DNA of 64,000 nt from an uncultured Armatimonadota bacterium (GTDB lineage Bacteria; Armatimonadota; Fimbriimonadia; Fimbriimonadales; Fimbriimonadaceae): positions 1-64,000 of the forward strand of contig CAIUHP010000113.1 of assembly GCA_903899015.1 (NCBI GenBank), read 5' to 3'. The translations under genes were made by a program, and so were the position numbers. Positions 54,430 through 63,870 of the stretch are shown piece after piece. The notes under the pieces were generated by a model. That model was not told where the DNA came from. It made no database searches and saw nothing but the letters and a program-made list of their open reading frames with translations. Numbering within the stretch: the stretch's first letter is position 1; each line of letters begins with the position of its first letter.

Positions 54430-56412
54430 GTGCTTCTTCCAGCCCTCGCATTAGTGTTTAGCTTGAATTCTCCGAGCGTCACGCTCACTTTGCCCGCTAC
54501 ATCTGTTCCAAGAGTTTTTGAGAATCTCTCGCGAGTAACGGGCTCGAGAATTGTTGCGAGTGAAATATTTCGAGACGAAGTTTTGGTTATCCATTTGGTG
54601 GATGCGCCTTTGGATGAAACGCTGACACATATCGCCAAGGTATTGGTCGGCAAATGGACGATCGCGAAAGACGGAGCCAGGATGTTAGTTGCAGATACAG
54701 TCGCGAGCCGCAACCAGAAAGCCAAAGCTGACGCCGAGCAAAGGAAAATACTTTCCAACGCACTCGACCGGTTACAAAAAAGTGTCGGAGCACAGCCTTC
54801 GGAACTGGATCAGAAGGCGATCTTTGACTACCGGCAAAAGCTTCATGCTGCACAATCTCGTCAAGAAGCAGCCGAAGTAAATCACGATTATCGAGCGGCA
54901 TCGCTTACATCTGAAGTATTGAAGATGTCACCTGGTAGTCGCGCAGTTTCTCGCTTGGTTCTGAGTTTAGGTTTTAACGCGCTCAACGAAATGGTCAACG
55001 ATCAAGTTTTGGTTTGGAGCGAAAATCCAACTTCCGTTCAGCGAGCGATGCCAGAAAGCAGTAGTTCTATTCTGGCCCGGTATCGAAGGGAATTAGGACT
55101 GCTGAATCCAAATCTGGACTCTCATAGAGTCAAATTGCAGGTCACAAAATGGGAAGTTACAAATTGCTTCAATGTGGAACTGATCAATCAGGACTCATCG
55201 GGGAAAATCGTCGACCGAGCCGGATTATCGTTGAGAGATGACATTGCAGAGAAGCGTTATGCAAGTAGCACTTGGCAACAGGCTAAACCTAATCTGGGCG
55301 AGGCAAAACTTCAAGTTGAAACCGATAACTTGGAAGTTCGAGTCGCGCTTACTCCGATCTCAAAAAACCCTCACCACGAAGACTTTCTACAAAAGTGGAA
55401 GTCAAAGCTCTTAGACCCGGTTCTCTTTGAACCGATTCAAAACCACACTTGTGCGAATCTCCTCGCATTAGCCAAAACTCTCCACAAGAACCTTATCGGC
55501 ACAGCGACCGATCTGTTGGACATCGATTACTGGGAAGACGACATGCTACCTCCAAGCCAATTCTTACGAAAGCATGGCGAAACAATTGATCAGGCCCATA
55601 GTGGATGGCTCGTCGTCAAAAACAATCAGGCTTGGGAACGAGTATCTCGAACCCAAGGGCGCAATTTAATTAATAGCGCGATCATTCAAGGAGGTCTGAG
55701 TCTAGACGATGCGGCTCAGTGGACTGCCATAAATCCGAGTCGGTATCCCTTCCTAAACTGGGTGGGGGACTATCTTCGGGCAATGTTGACAGGCGGTGGA
55801 CCATATAGCCCGCTTGCACTTCTTCTCAACGAGCAGCCACTTCGGTTATGGAGCAGCCTTGGCCCCGGAACGCGCTCAGTGTTAAGGCAATTTGGGACTG
55901 TTCCGCTTTCAAACCTTAATCCCGAAGCTCGTCAGCAAGTCTCAGAAAATGTGTATTGGTTCGGCGGTCTCGACGGTGAGGACATCGATCCAACCGACAA
56001 ACTGCCAAACGGCGTACACGAAGGCACATTGACCCTAACCACCCATGAGATACCAGTAATATTAGGATGGTCTTCGAGAGAGGGACAAAACCACATCAAG
56101 ATGCCGATTGATGCGTCGCACTTCGGACATGCTCTTTCAAAAGGCAGCACGTATTGGGAATTCCCTCCAGAATACTACCGATCTTGGGACCGGTTTTTAG
56201 TGGGAGTTAATCGCGCTTATGAGCTACATTTCCTGTTCCAACGGGGATCGATTCCCATGACAATCAAGTTATCTGAAACGTTCTTCGACCCCAAAAAACA
56301 ACCTATAAGCCGCCTGCCAGATGAAATTCAAGCCCAGGTCGATTCCGCTCGCGCGGAAGCAGATTCAGAGAAGAAGCCCATTCAAGGTAAGGTTGTGGTC
56401 CCACCAACTTAA
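54430..56412 (+). CDS. Large exported protein with an STN-like N-terminal domain
   Basis: 660 residues. After a short export signal (ALALVFSLNSP) comes an STN/secretin-N-like unit of about 65 residues (VTLTLPATSVPRVFENLSRVTGS, VLVIHLVDAPLDETLTHIAKVL), found in secretins and TonB receptors. Then a long helical stretch and a C-terminal part with LTLTTHEIPVILGWSSREGQ that is otherwise unrecognised. It may bind a cell-envelope partner. Start is GTG 54430 without clear ribosome site. The stop overlaps the convergent epimerase gene by four bases. Possible partner of the upstream kinase. Confidence 0.7.
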   Translation: MLLPALALVFSLNSPSVTLTLPATSVPRVFENLSRVTGSRIVASEIFRDEVLVIHLVDAPLDETLTHIAKVLVGKWTIAKDGARMLVADTVASRNQKAKADAEQRKILSNALDRLQKSVGAQPSELDQKAIFDYRQKLHAAQSRQEAAEVNHDYRAASLTSEVLKMSPGSRAVSRLVLSLGFNALNEMVNDQVLVWSENPTSVQRAMPESSSSILARYRRELGLLNPNLDSHRVKLQVTKWEVTNCFNVELINQDSSGKIVDRAGLSLRDDIAEKRYASSTWQQAKPNLGEAKLQVETDNLEVRVALTPISKNPHHEDFLQKWKSKLLDPVLFEPIQNHTCANLLALAKTLHKNLIGTATDLLDIDYWEDDMLPPSQFLRKHGETIDQAHSGWLVVKNNQAWERVSRTQGRNLINSAIIQGGLSLDDAAQWTAINPSRYPFLNWVGDYLRAMLTGGGPYSPLALLLNEQPLRLWSSLGPGTRSVLRQFGTVPLSNLNPEARQQVSENVYWFGGLDGEDIDPTDKLPNGVHEGTLTLTTHEIPVILGWSSREGQNHIKMPIDASHFGHALSKGSTYWEFPPEYYRSWDRFLVGVNRAYELHFLFQRGSIPMTIKLSETFFDPKKQPISRLPDEIQAQVDSARAEADSEKKPIQGKVVVPPT

Positions 56413-57410
56413 GGTTGTGCGGATTGATTCCAAGTTCGAAGAAGCTCGATTTCGCGCTCAGCTTTTAGTCCGGCTCTCCATGAGTGATCCGCTGATCGAG
56501 TCTTTGCATAGGCTAACGTGTCCTTCGTTGTCATTTCGAGAGATCGAATGGTCAGCCCAGTCGCAAGCGCTCGATCAATTGAAGCTCGCATCATCGATTT
56601 TTCGCTGACGTCCCCCCCGAGATAAAGCGGCAAATCCATCCATGCGCCTACGCCATTTTTCGCGAGAAATTCATGAGAAACAGGAACGCAAACGGCATTT
56701 GGGTTTACAGCATCCCGAATCATTTCTAGTGCGTGGTTCAACATGTAAGCTTCTTCTGGCGCAGCTAGGTTGAACGTTCCGCCAACTTTGTTGGTTACTG
56801 AACGTACGATCCATGCAGCAAGATCTCGCACATCAATTACTTGAAGGGGTTGATCAACCGCATCTGGGACGAGCACTTCCCCACCCCGATCGAACCGGAC
56901 CGGCCAGTATGTAAACCTATCAGAAGCATCATCCGGGCCAACGATCAAACCAGGTCGAACAATCAAAGCCCGATTTTTAAATCCGTTTGTTACTTCCTGC
57001 TCGCAGAGCGCTTTTAAGGGGCCATAGGTTTCCCCGGTCACTTGCTCAACGGTGGGATCCTCCATCGTCAGAACAGGGTCCCCTTCTTCAACCTTTGGCT
57101 TGTCCGAAGTCTTGTAAACCGATACGGAAGATACAAACGTGTAATGATCGACCGAGGCCGATAATGCCTCGACTGAGGCTTTCACAACCCGAGGGACATA
57201 ACCGCAAGTGTCGATCACCGCATCCCATCGACGACCCTGCAGCCGATCAAGTTCGCCGTCGCGATTTCCATGAATCTGTTCGATATCTGGGAAAGTTGCA
57301 GGTCGGCTCGTTCCACGGTTGAACAGCGTAACTTCATGTCCTTGTGCCAGAGCGGCTAGCACAACATGCTTGCCAACGAAAACGGTCCCACCTAAGATTA
57401 GTAACTTCAC
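56409..57410 (-). CDS. NAD-dependent epimerase/dehydratase, extended SDR
   Basis: Rossmann start MKLLILGGTVFVGKHVVLAAL (GGTxFVG), VIDTCGYVPR, FVSSVSVYKT, and the catalytic YGPLKALCE (YxxxK). 333 residues. The family acts on nucleotide sugars, mRNA-binding-like targets or chalcone-type substrates, so the actual reaction is open. Stands 50 bases after the membrane protein gene on the same strand. Confidence 0.88.
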   Translation of the reverse strand: MKLLILGGTVFVGKHVVLAALAQGHEVTLFNRGTSRPATFPDIEQIHGNRDGELDRLQGRRWDAVIDTCGYVPRVVKASVEALSASVDHYTFVSSVSVYKTSDKPKVEEGDPVLTMEDPTVEQVTGETYGPLKALCEQEVTNGFKNRALIVRPGLIVGPDDASDRFTYWPVRFDRGGEVLVPDAVDQPLQVIDVRDLAAWIVRSVTNKVGGTFNLAAPEEAYMLNHALEMIRDAVNPNAVCVPVSHEFLAKNGVGAWMDLPLYLGGDVSEKSMMRASIDRALATGLTIRSLEMTTKDTLAYAKTRSADHSWRAGLKAEREIELLRTWNQSAQP

Positions 57411-57460
57411 CCAATTGCTCCTTTAGCGCCTTTCCGATCGATCATCCAACTTCGTACGTA

Positions 57461-58147
57461 CTACGCGAATTCCTCCGAATTTGCACCCTGAGAAATGTGT
57501 ACGATCACGATGCTCCACGCCGCTTCTGCAAGCTGAGCGGTTAGGAATTGAAGATTAACTGGCAGACAGTAGATCGCTGAGACGACCGGGATCCATATCA
57601 TCCAGTTAGGCAGAAGCACCTTGATGTATCGGTCCCAATATCCTCCACCAGAAAATGCTTCGCACATTTTTGTCCATGAAAATCCAACGTCCTTCCAGGT
57701 AAAGGCGACAACGGTGGTGGATACGGCGATAAGGGGACAAAACACTCCCATATCTGAGGCTGTCTTCTTCAGAATCGTGAGCGGCTCATGTCCCATTCCG
57801 TAAATGCGTCCAAAGAACGTATAGAGAATGTCAACCGAAAAACCCATGAAAGCGAAGTAGAGAGATACGCATGCCACCTCTTGCCAAGTTTGCTTTTTCG
57901 ATCCATTGCCTGTAACCCACTTCACGAATTCAGGAATAATCCCTCCCGCGAAGGCACCTGCTAGTGCGGCAAATGGCAGTCCGCCCTTTGCCTTGAAATC
58001 GGCGAGTTCAGAACACCAAGATTGCAACCCTCGAGATTGGTAATAGATTGCTACCAGCGCGACTGCCCCAAGTTGGATGAGGAGCATCGGTTTCCAGTTT
58101 GCAAATACGGCACGGACCGCTGGCTTTACATGTTCTACTAAGGTCAT
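57461..58147 (-). CDS. Integral membrane protein of unknown function
   Basis: 228 residues with five or six hydrophobic segments. The last part (LLPNWMIWIPVVSAIYCLPVNLQF, AEAAWSIVIVHIS) is weakly like the Mpv17/PMP22 C-terminal signature (P-x-W ... P ... W), but the match is too poor to name it. Lies between the SDR and GH106-like genes on the same strand. Confidence 0.6.
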   Translation of the reverse strand: MTLVEHVKPAVRAVFANWKPMLLIQLGAVALVAIYYQSRGLQSWCSELADFKAKGGLPFAALAGAFAGGIIPEFVKWVTGNGSKKQTWQEVACVSLYFAFMGFSVDILYTFFGRIYGMGHEPLTILKKTASDMGVFCPLIAVSTTVVAFTWKDVGFSWTKMCEAFSGGGYWDRYIKVLLPNWMIWIPVVSAIYCLPVNLQFLTAQLAEAAWSIVIVHISQGANSEEFA

Positions 58148-58226
58148 TAGAAACTAGGCGAAGCAAGAGTCTATCTCACTTCGCCTACGTCTTAGCTTTC
58201 TTACTCGGTTTTCAAAAAATCAACGT

Positions 58227-61200
58227 TTAGAATTTGACGATAACTTTTTTGGCCGACATGAGCTTGACTGGCCCCATCATTCCCGACTCGAGCAATGGAG
58301 AATCCTTGCCCCAGAAGTGCCAGGTTGCAAACGCAACTCGTCCTGTCTTGGGCCTAGGCTGACCATTCAGTAACCATGAGGGCCATTTCGCTAAGTGACC
58401 ATCTTGCCACTCGACATCGGCAGGCAACTGTTCGTCACCGATCAATCGATTGACCCAAAGGTTGGTTACCTTAACTTCCAGATGGTTGACACCTGCACGA
58501 ATGAATTTCGTGACATCGAGAGCAAATGGTGGCTTCCAAAGCACCGCGACTTCTTTTCCGTTGAGGACAACCGTCGCAAAATTCTTAACGTGACCAAGAT
58601 CCAAACGGATGGCATGGCCCTCGGAAACAAACGATGCGGGGACGGTAAACGACTTGGCATAGGTTGCTGATCCTGAGAAGTACTTGATGCCAGAGTCGGC
58701 ATTCGCCGTCCAAGAAGCAAGCTTGTCGAACGTAGTCGAAGCAGGAGCACCCAAGTGCGGAGGGAAAGTCACCTTCCACTGTCGGCTCAAATCGATCGCA
58801 GTGGGAGTTTGTCGAATATCAAGGGAATGCCTCACACCAGACGTGTCATCGAACAAGAACGAGGCTGGCTTCCAAGCTGTCAAATCGAAGCTCGATAAGG
58901 TTCTCTTAACGAGGTCAAATGCAGTTGCTTCCGGCTTTGGATGCTCCGAATGGATAAGGTCCAGCGAACCATTTTCTGCGGCTGTTCCAACCATCTTCTT
59001 TCCACCGAGCCGATATTCCACGACGAGGTGCTTCACCACGTTGACAACTGGGTCCCCGTACACACTATTTGAAGAAGGAATCTCACGCTGACCTTCCCGT
59101 ACCATTTCTTTTACTTTGTCCGTTACGTCCACTCCACGTCCGTCCAAGGTTTCGTATCGTGCCTTGTCGATAATCAGAATAGGAACACGAGGCGCGCTTC
59201 GAATAGCTTGCACAGGTCCGAAAAACGTCAGATGCTTAGATTTGACGGCCTTTCGAAACACCACAAAAACAGATTCGGAAGGCGCAAACCGAAGTTGAAC
59301 AACAGACTGGCCATTCCTTGTTGAATATGCGGGAGCATCTTCAATCTGCCCCGACTCAGGATGCCAAAGTTCAGGGACGCGGTCTCCCGAACGGAAGGTA
59401 CAAGTCGCTAGTGTGTTCCTCTGATTTTGGTTTGAAACGAAGTACACATCCGTTCCTTGAACCTTTCGATGGATGTAAACCAGCTTCGTCCCGTAATCGT
59501 GAGGAGCAAATTCAAAATCGGGTTTTACATTCAAACCCTTTAAAACATCACCAAGTGGCTTGCCCGAAACCACTCTTCCTTTTCCATAAATATGGACCAG
59601 CGGATCCGACTCCTTACCCGGTCCCCAGACCTGATCAGCGATAACAGAGATTTGATTATCGCAAGACGGATAACCTTGAAGACTTGGGGATTTCGAGGGC
59701 TTGGGCGCGACCACCGTCGCGCCAGCTTTCACGAGTTCTCTTACCTTGGCCGCCACCGCGGGAGTCATAAACTTCGATTCAGGCAAGACCAGAACCGCGT
59801 AAGACATGCCGCTTGGGAGTTGAATTCTCCCATCCTTGACCGTCATCGATTTAAAGGTTTTCAGATCACAACCGTCGTAGTCGAAACCAGCAGGAAGCTT
59901 TGGAGAAAGGGCTGGGCCGTAACGCAGGTCGTTCGGTGCATCTTCGCCATAGAAGTAGCACGCATCCGCCACAAAGCGACCCGATTGAAGCAGATACTGA
60001 CATCTCTGGATGTACTTCATCCAAGTTGCCGCTTCTGTCCACCAGGTTTGAGTTCGCTCAAGATGAGTCCCCCAGGGCCCCATGGTCATACCCGGTTTTA
60101 GGTTCGTCCAAGGTTGCATTGCATACCGATGGAAGATGTAACGGTTGATGCCCAGGCTGAACGCCATGTCGCCGAGTGCTTTCAAGTCGTAAGGTTCTTC
60201 AAGCCATCGCCCTCGAACGTCGTCGCCCGTAAATGATTCCGCTCCAATGACTGGCCGACCGTACACGTGACCGGTCGAAGCTGCTAGTTTCGCAGTCTCG
60301 AGAGTTCCTCCGCCGAGCCAGAACTCGCCCATCGGGATATCTGCGGTCCCTCCCGCCTGAATGTTGTCAAAACCGCCGTTGCCATAAGGCTCCGTCGAAA
60401 AGAGCAAACCGTTCTTATGGCAAAGTTCGGCCATATGACCGAAGTAGTTATCGGCATAGAGATCCGCGATCGTTCTCCTCAGATCCCACAGAAATCTCTC
60501 GCTCTTTTCTCGACTATCAATCGTGCAACCCGTAATGACCGGCAGAAATGGCAGTGGATCATATCCTCTGCGATGCAAGAACTCTTCACGGAATTTAGGG
60601 CTCCAATTCTGATCACCCACTTCGTAGCTGTCGATCAATACATTATTTAAAACTTTGCCCGAGAGTTTTCCGGAGTCAGCGACCACTTTGGCCATCAGGC
60701 CCGCCCAGTGGGTGTCCAAAGCTTCCTTACTCAGCTTGTCAACCTCAAGTCCATCTCCTTCTGGCGGAGCAGGGTGGTTATGAACACCCGTTGGCACGTG
60801 ACCGACCCGCAAGATCGTCCAAGCTCCTTCTGGTACGTCCCAAGTGAGCCTTCCGGAGGAATCAAGATGCTTCGTCAGCGTAATTAATTCAGATGAGGGG
60901 ATCGCCATTCCACTAGCTGTGGGAGAAGTATCGATGGTCAAGCCATCTCCCCGATTCACGCCTGTCTTGTCTAGGAAACGGTCAGTTTTGGCTCCCTGCG
61001 TGTCACCCTCGGACGGTGTTCGATAGGCATAGACGGCAATATCTTTGTGATAGTTAACGACCGAATCAACCTGAGGCGCCTTAATCGGAGGCAACGTCTC
61101 GGAGTAATGCTGGGGTCCGTTGACATTCACTCGGTACCACGCGATGACTTGCATGGCATATTCCGGCTTGATCCAAGGTCCACCACTGCTCGACCAACCC

Positions 61201-61523
61201 GCACCATTGTGAATACAAAGTTCGAGACCGAGCCGGGCGGCCTCTTTGACTGCATATGCGGTCATTTCTCGCCAAAGTGGGCCGACATATTTTGCTGGTC
61301 CAGCCGGCACCCCTTGATCGACGGTAAACATTTGGGCACCACCGATCCCCACTTGCTTCATCGCTTCCAAGTCAGCGGTAATTCCGGCCTTGGTAACGTT
61401 GCCATTTAGCCAGTGCCACCACGTATGAGGTCGCGCAGATAAAGGCGGAGTTGCAAACCCAAGTGCAAGTGGATCTTGGGATGGAGAGGAGGCGGTAGCG
61501 AGAAGGATCAAGGCAGTTAGCAT
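58227..61523 (-). CDS. GH106-type alpha-L-rhamnosidase-like protein
   Basis: 1098 residues from ATG 61523. Signal peptide (LTALILLATASSPSQ), then the GH106 opening: FATPPLSARPHTWWHWLNGNV and DLEAMKQVGIGGAQMF, followed by LELCIHNGAGWSSSGGPW and a (beta/alpha) barrel with AESFTGDD; the C-terminal part (SGSATYAKSFTVP, VVLNGKEVAVLW) is a jelly-roll sugar-binding domain as in beta-galactosidase/rhamnosidase tails. GH106 enzymes remove terminal L-rhamnose, for example from pectin. Exported or periplasmic. The ORF track start 61535 is TTG; ATG 61523 is adopted. Confidence 0.85.
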   Translation of the reverse strand: MLTALILLATASSPSQDPLALGFATPPLSARPHTWWHWLNGNVTKAGITADLEAMKQVGIGGAQMFTVDQGVPAGPAKYVGPLWREMTAYAVKEAARLGLELCIHNGAGWSSSGGPWIKPEYAMQVIAWYRVNVNGPQHYSETLPPIKAPQVDSVVNYHKDIAVYAYRTPSEGDTQGAKTDRFLDKTGVNRGDGLTIDTSPTASGMAIPSSELITLTKHLDSSGRLTWDVPEGAWTILRVGHVPTGVHNHPAPPEGDGLEVDKLSKEALDTHWAGLMAKVVADSGKLSGKVLNNVLIDSYEVGDQNWSPKFREEFLHRRGYDPLPFLPVITGCTIDSREKSERFLWDLRRTIADLYADNYFGHMAELCHKNGLLFSTEPYGNGGFDNIQAGGTADIPMGEFWLGGGTLETAKLAASTGHVYGRPVIGAESFTGDDVRGRWLEEPYDLKALGDMAFSLGINRYIFHRYAMQPWTNLKPGMTMGPWGTHLERTQTWWTEAATWMKYIQRCQYLLQSGRFVADACYFYGEDAPNDLRYGPALSPKLPAGFDYDGCDLKTFKSMTVKDGRIQLPSGMSYAVLVLPESKFMTPAVAAKVRELVKAGATVVAPKPSKSPSLQGYPSCDNQISVIADQVWGPGKESDPLVHIYGKGRVVSGKPLGDVLKGLNVKPDFEFAPHDYGTKLVYIHRKVQGTDVYFVSNQNQRNTLATCTFRSGDRVPELWHPESGQIEDAPAYSTRNGQSVVQLRFAPSESVFVVFRKAVKSKHLTFFGPVQAIRSAPRVPILIIDKARYETLDGRGVDVTDKVKEMVREGQREIPSSNSVYGDPVVNVVKHLVVEYRLGGKKMVGTAAENGSLDLIHSEHPKPEATAFDLVKRTLSSFDLTAWKPASFLFDDTSGVRHSLDIRQTPTAIDLSRQWKVTFPPHLGAPASTTFDKLASWTANADSGIKYFSGSATYAKSFTVPASFVSEGHAIRLDLGHVKNFATVVLNGKEVAVLWKPPFALDVTKFIRAGVNHLEVKVTNLWVNRLIGDEQLPADVEWQDGHLAKWPSWLLNGQPRPKTGRVAFATWHFWGKDSPLLESGMMGPVKLMSAKKVIVKF

Positions 61524-61626
61524 AATGCGCACCAAATCGTGAGAATGAATTGACTATAGCCGCTCCGAATAAACTCGAACAACCGCAAATAGAGTCGATG
61601 GCAACACCTACCGTCTAAAATAGGAT

Positions 61627-62142
61627 ATGAGTCGACCAAAAGCAGACGTGACGCCTGCGGATAGAATTGGGTTCTGGAAAAAGTTATGGGGCACTCCCCA
61701 GCGAATGACTCAAGATGCGACGGACTTAGCATTTGAAGAATTTCAGGATGAATTCGTACCGCGGCATATGCATAAGGCGTTTTTGAAAACGTTTGGCGCG
61801 CCAAAAGCAAAGTTTAACAACCGTTTCTTCTCCGACGATGCCGTATATCAAAACTGGAATACGCGCCTTGAGCAACTCGCACCAGGAGAGCAAGGTAAAG
61901 CTGAAGTCATTGTGATTTACGGTTCGACTGAACGCCTAGAAGCACATTTACTCCATGGCGAGCTAAGAAGGAGTTTGCGCGACGTGATCATGGATGACTG
62001 GCATCCTGCCTGTGCAATCATTCGAACTAGCCGGGCTACCCTCTATCTGTTTGTAGAGTCAAAAATGAGAGGTTGCCTGATTAAAACTGTCAAGCACCAA
62101 CGTGATGCCGAGCCCACCGAAGAACCTGACGACATCGAGTAA
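61627..62142 (+). CDS. Cytoplasmic protein of unknown function
   Basis: 171 residues, no signal or membrane helix; starts MSRPKADVTPADRIGFWKK. Hydrophobic core segments VIVIYGSTERLEAHLLHGE and ATLYLFVESKMRGCLIKTV suggest a small alpha/beta fold. I do not recognise it. Divergent from the GH106-like gene, with about 100 bases between. Confidence 0.6.
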   Translation: MSRPKADVTPADRIGFWKKLWGTPQRMTQDATDLAFEEFQDEFVPRHMHKAFLKTFGAPKAKFNNRFFSDDAVYQNWNTRLEQLAPGEQGKAEVIVIYGSTERLEAHLLHGELRRSLRDVIMDDWHPACAIIRTSRATLYLFVESKMRGCLIKTVKHQRDAEPTEEPDDIE

Positions 62143-62253
62143 TTCAACTGGGCTCAATTGTTAAGAACGTTGAAGATATCTTCCTCATTCAAGAAACCTT
62201 CTTAGGGTCTTTTAAGACGGGGACCCTATTTGATAAGCCAAAATCGCAACGGC

Positions 62254-63870
62254 ATGCAATTTCGACTTTATCGTGCATACGCTCTTCCCGCACTTCTACT
62301 TCTGGCGATCGGATGTGGTCCTAAAGCGGCCCCGGCTGGAGAAGGAGACGACAAATCAGAAGGAGCAGCCGTTGCAGTAGAAACATCCCCGGTTTCGGTC
62401 CGGTTGATGCGATCAACAATTCAGGCGCAGGGAATCTTTGTTGCACCGCAAGGTGGCTCGGTAAAGGTCGGAGCCGTTTCCGCGGGCCGAATCGCAAAAA
62501 TTCTCGTCGTTGAAGGCGATCAGGTGCAGCCTAATCAACTCGTCGCAGTGCTCGATAACAAGATTTCAAGCGCCCAAGCTCAAAGCGCAGCAGCAGCGTT
62601 ATCGATGGCTGAATCCACCGCAAAACAGTCTGTTCTCAATGCGAAGTCAAGTGAACTTGAGCAGGCTTCAAACTTAAAAATTGCCTTACTAGCCCAACGA
62701 TCTGCGAAAGCCGAGCGGGAAGCAAATATCCGACTGGCAACACTTAATTTAGCCTCCGCCCAAGTTGCATTGACTCGCGCAACCGCCGGAAATCGACGAC
62801 AAGAGGTTGCCCAAGCCGAACAAGCCGTTCGACAGGCTCAAGTCACACGTGATAGCGCAGCACGGGATGAAAAGCGCAATGAGCTTCTGCTTGAAAAGGG
62901 CATTGTTTCCCAGAAGACGTACGACGACAGTAAGACCGCACTGGCGAACGCCGATGCCAGCCTCAAGAGCGCCCAAGCTCAGTTCGACCTTGTTAAAGAG
63001 GGCACCCGCTCTGAAGATATTGAATCGGCCAGACTCGCAATGCAGTCGGCCAAGCAAGCCTTAAAAAGCGCAAAAGAAGTTGGCGACCAAAAGGTTGAAC
63101 AAGCGGAAGAGGGCCTTCGTCAAGCGCAACAAGCGATCCTGCAAGTTCAAGCAAAGCGGCTTGAAGTCGAGGCGAATCAAAAGAGCGTTCTTCAGAAATC
63201 TGCGGATGCAGGCGCTGCCGTCGCAACCCAAGCGCTCACCGAAATTCGATCTCCTATAGCTGGCAGAGTAGCTCGACGACTGCTCAACCCAGGTGATACG
63301 CCCGATAATACCAACCCAATCCTAGAAATTGTCAGCGAAAGCAGTGGCTTAGACTTCAACGCTTCACTCCCGCCAACGGACGCGACGAACCTAGCTCCTA
63401 ACCAAATTGTCCTGATAACGACTGCCGGCTCTGAGGCAAAAGAGGTATCCGGAGTGGTGTTGAGTGTCGGGTTAGTCGACCCTCAGACTGGGCTGTTATC
63501 GGTTCGAATTCACTGCTCCAAGCCACCCCAAATCATCAAACCGGGAACATTTGGAACCGCTCGCATTATCGTTTCTCAAAATGCCAATGCACTAGTTGTT
63601 CCCAAACAAGCGGTCTTAGCGAAGGACAATGACGCCATTGTTTATGTCGTTAAGGGCGACAAAGCCTCAATGATCAAAATTCAGACTGGATCGGAAGAGG
63701 ACGGTTTTGTGGAAGTTAAGAAAGGCCTCGATAAGTCACAAACAGTAATAACCCTCGGAAATTACGAATTAAGTGATGGAAGCCCCATCAAGTTGCCAGA
63801 CGAAAAGAAGGAAGGCGGCAAGACCGAAGGCGACAAAGACGAGAAGCCAACCGGTGCAAAAGACAAGTGA
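62254..63870 (+). CDS. RND efflux periplasmic adaptor (membrane fusion lipoprotein)
   Basis: HlyD/AcrA-type adaptor that links an inner-membrane RND pump to an outer-membrane channel. Lipobox LLLLAIGC places the lipidated cysteine about 20 residues from ATG 62254. Then the biotinyl-lipoyl-like domain (VAVLDNKIS), an unusually long coiled-coil hairpin rich in Gln/Ala/Glu (about residues 110-320), the return lipoyl half (IRSPIAGRVARRLLNPGD), a beta-barrel and the MPxxxV-type membrane-proximal domain (VVPKQAVLAKDNDAIVYVV). C-terminal tail is Lys/Glu-rich. 538 residues; ORF track start TTG 62230 less likely. Its stop overlaps the pump start (GTGA). Confidence 0.92.
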   Translation: MQFRLYRAYALPALLLLAIGCGPKAAPAGEGDDKSEGAAVAVETSPVSVRLMRSTIQAQGIFVAPQGGSVKVGAVSAGRIAKILVVEGDQVQPNQLVAVLDNKISSAQAQSAAAALSMAESTAKQSVLNAKSSELEQASNLKIALLAQRSAKAEREANIRLATLNLASAQVALTRATAGNRRQEVAQAEQAVRQAQVTRDSAARDEKRNELLLEKGIVSQKTYDDSKTALANADASLKSAQAQFDLVKEGTRSEDIESARLAMQSAKQALKSAKEVGDQKVEQAEEGLRQAQQAILQVQAKRLEVEANQKSVLQKSADAGAAVATQALTEIRSPIAGRVARRLLNPGDTPDNTNPILEIVSESSGLDFNASLPPTDATNLAPNQIVLITTAGSEAKEVSGVVLSVGLVDPQTGLLSVRIHCSKPPQIIKPGTFGTARIIVSQNANALVVPKQAVLAKDNDAIVYVVKGDKASMIKIQTGSEEDGFVEVKKGLDKSQTVITLGNYELSDGSPIKLPDEKKEGGKTEGDKDEKPTGAKDK

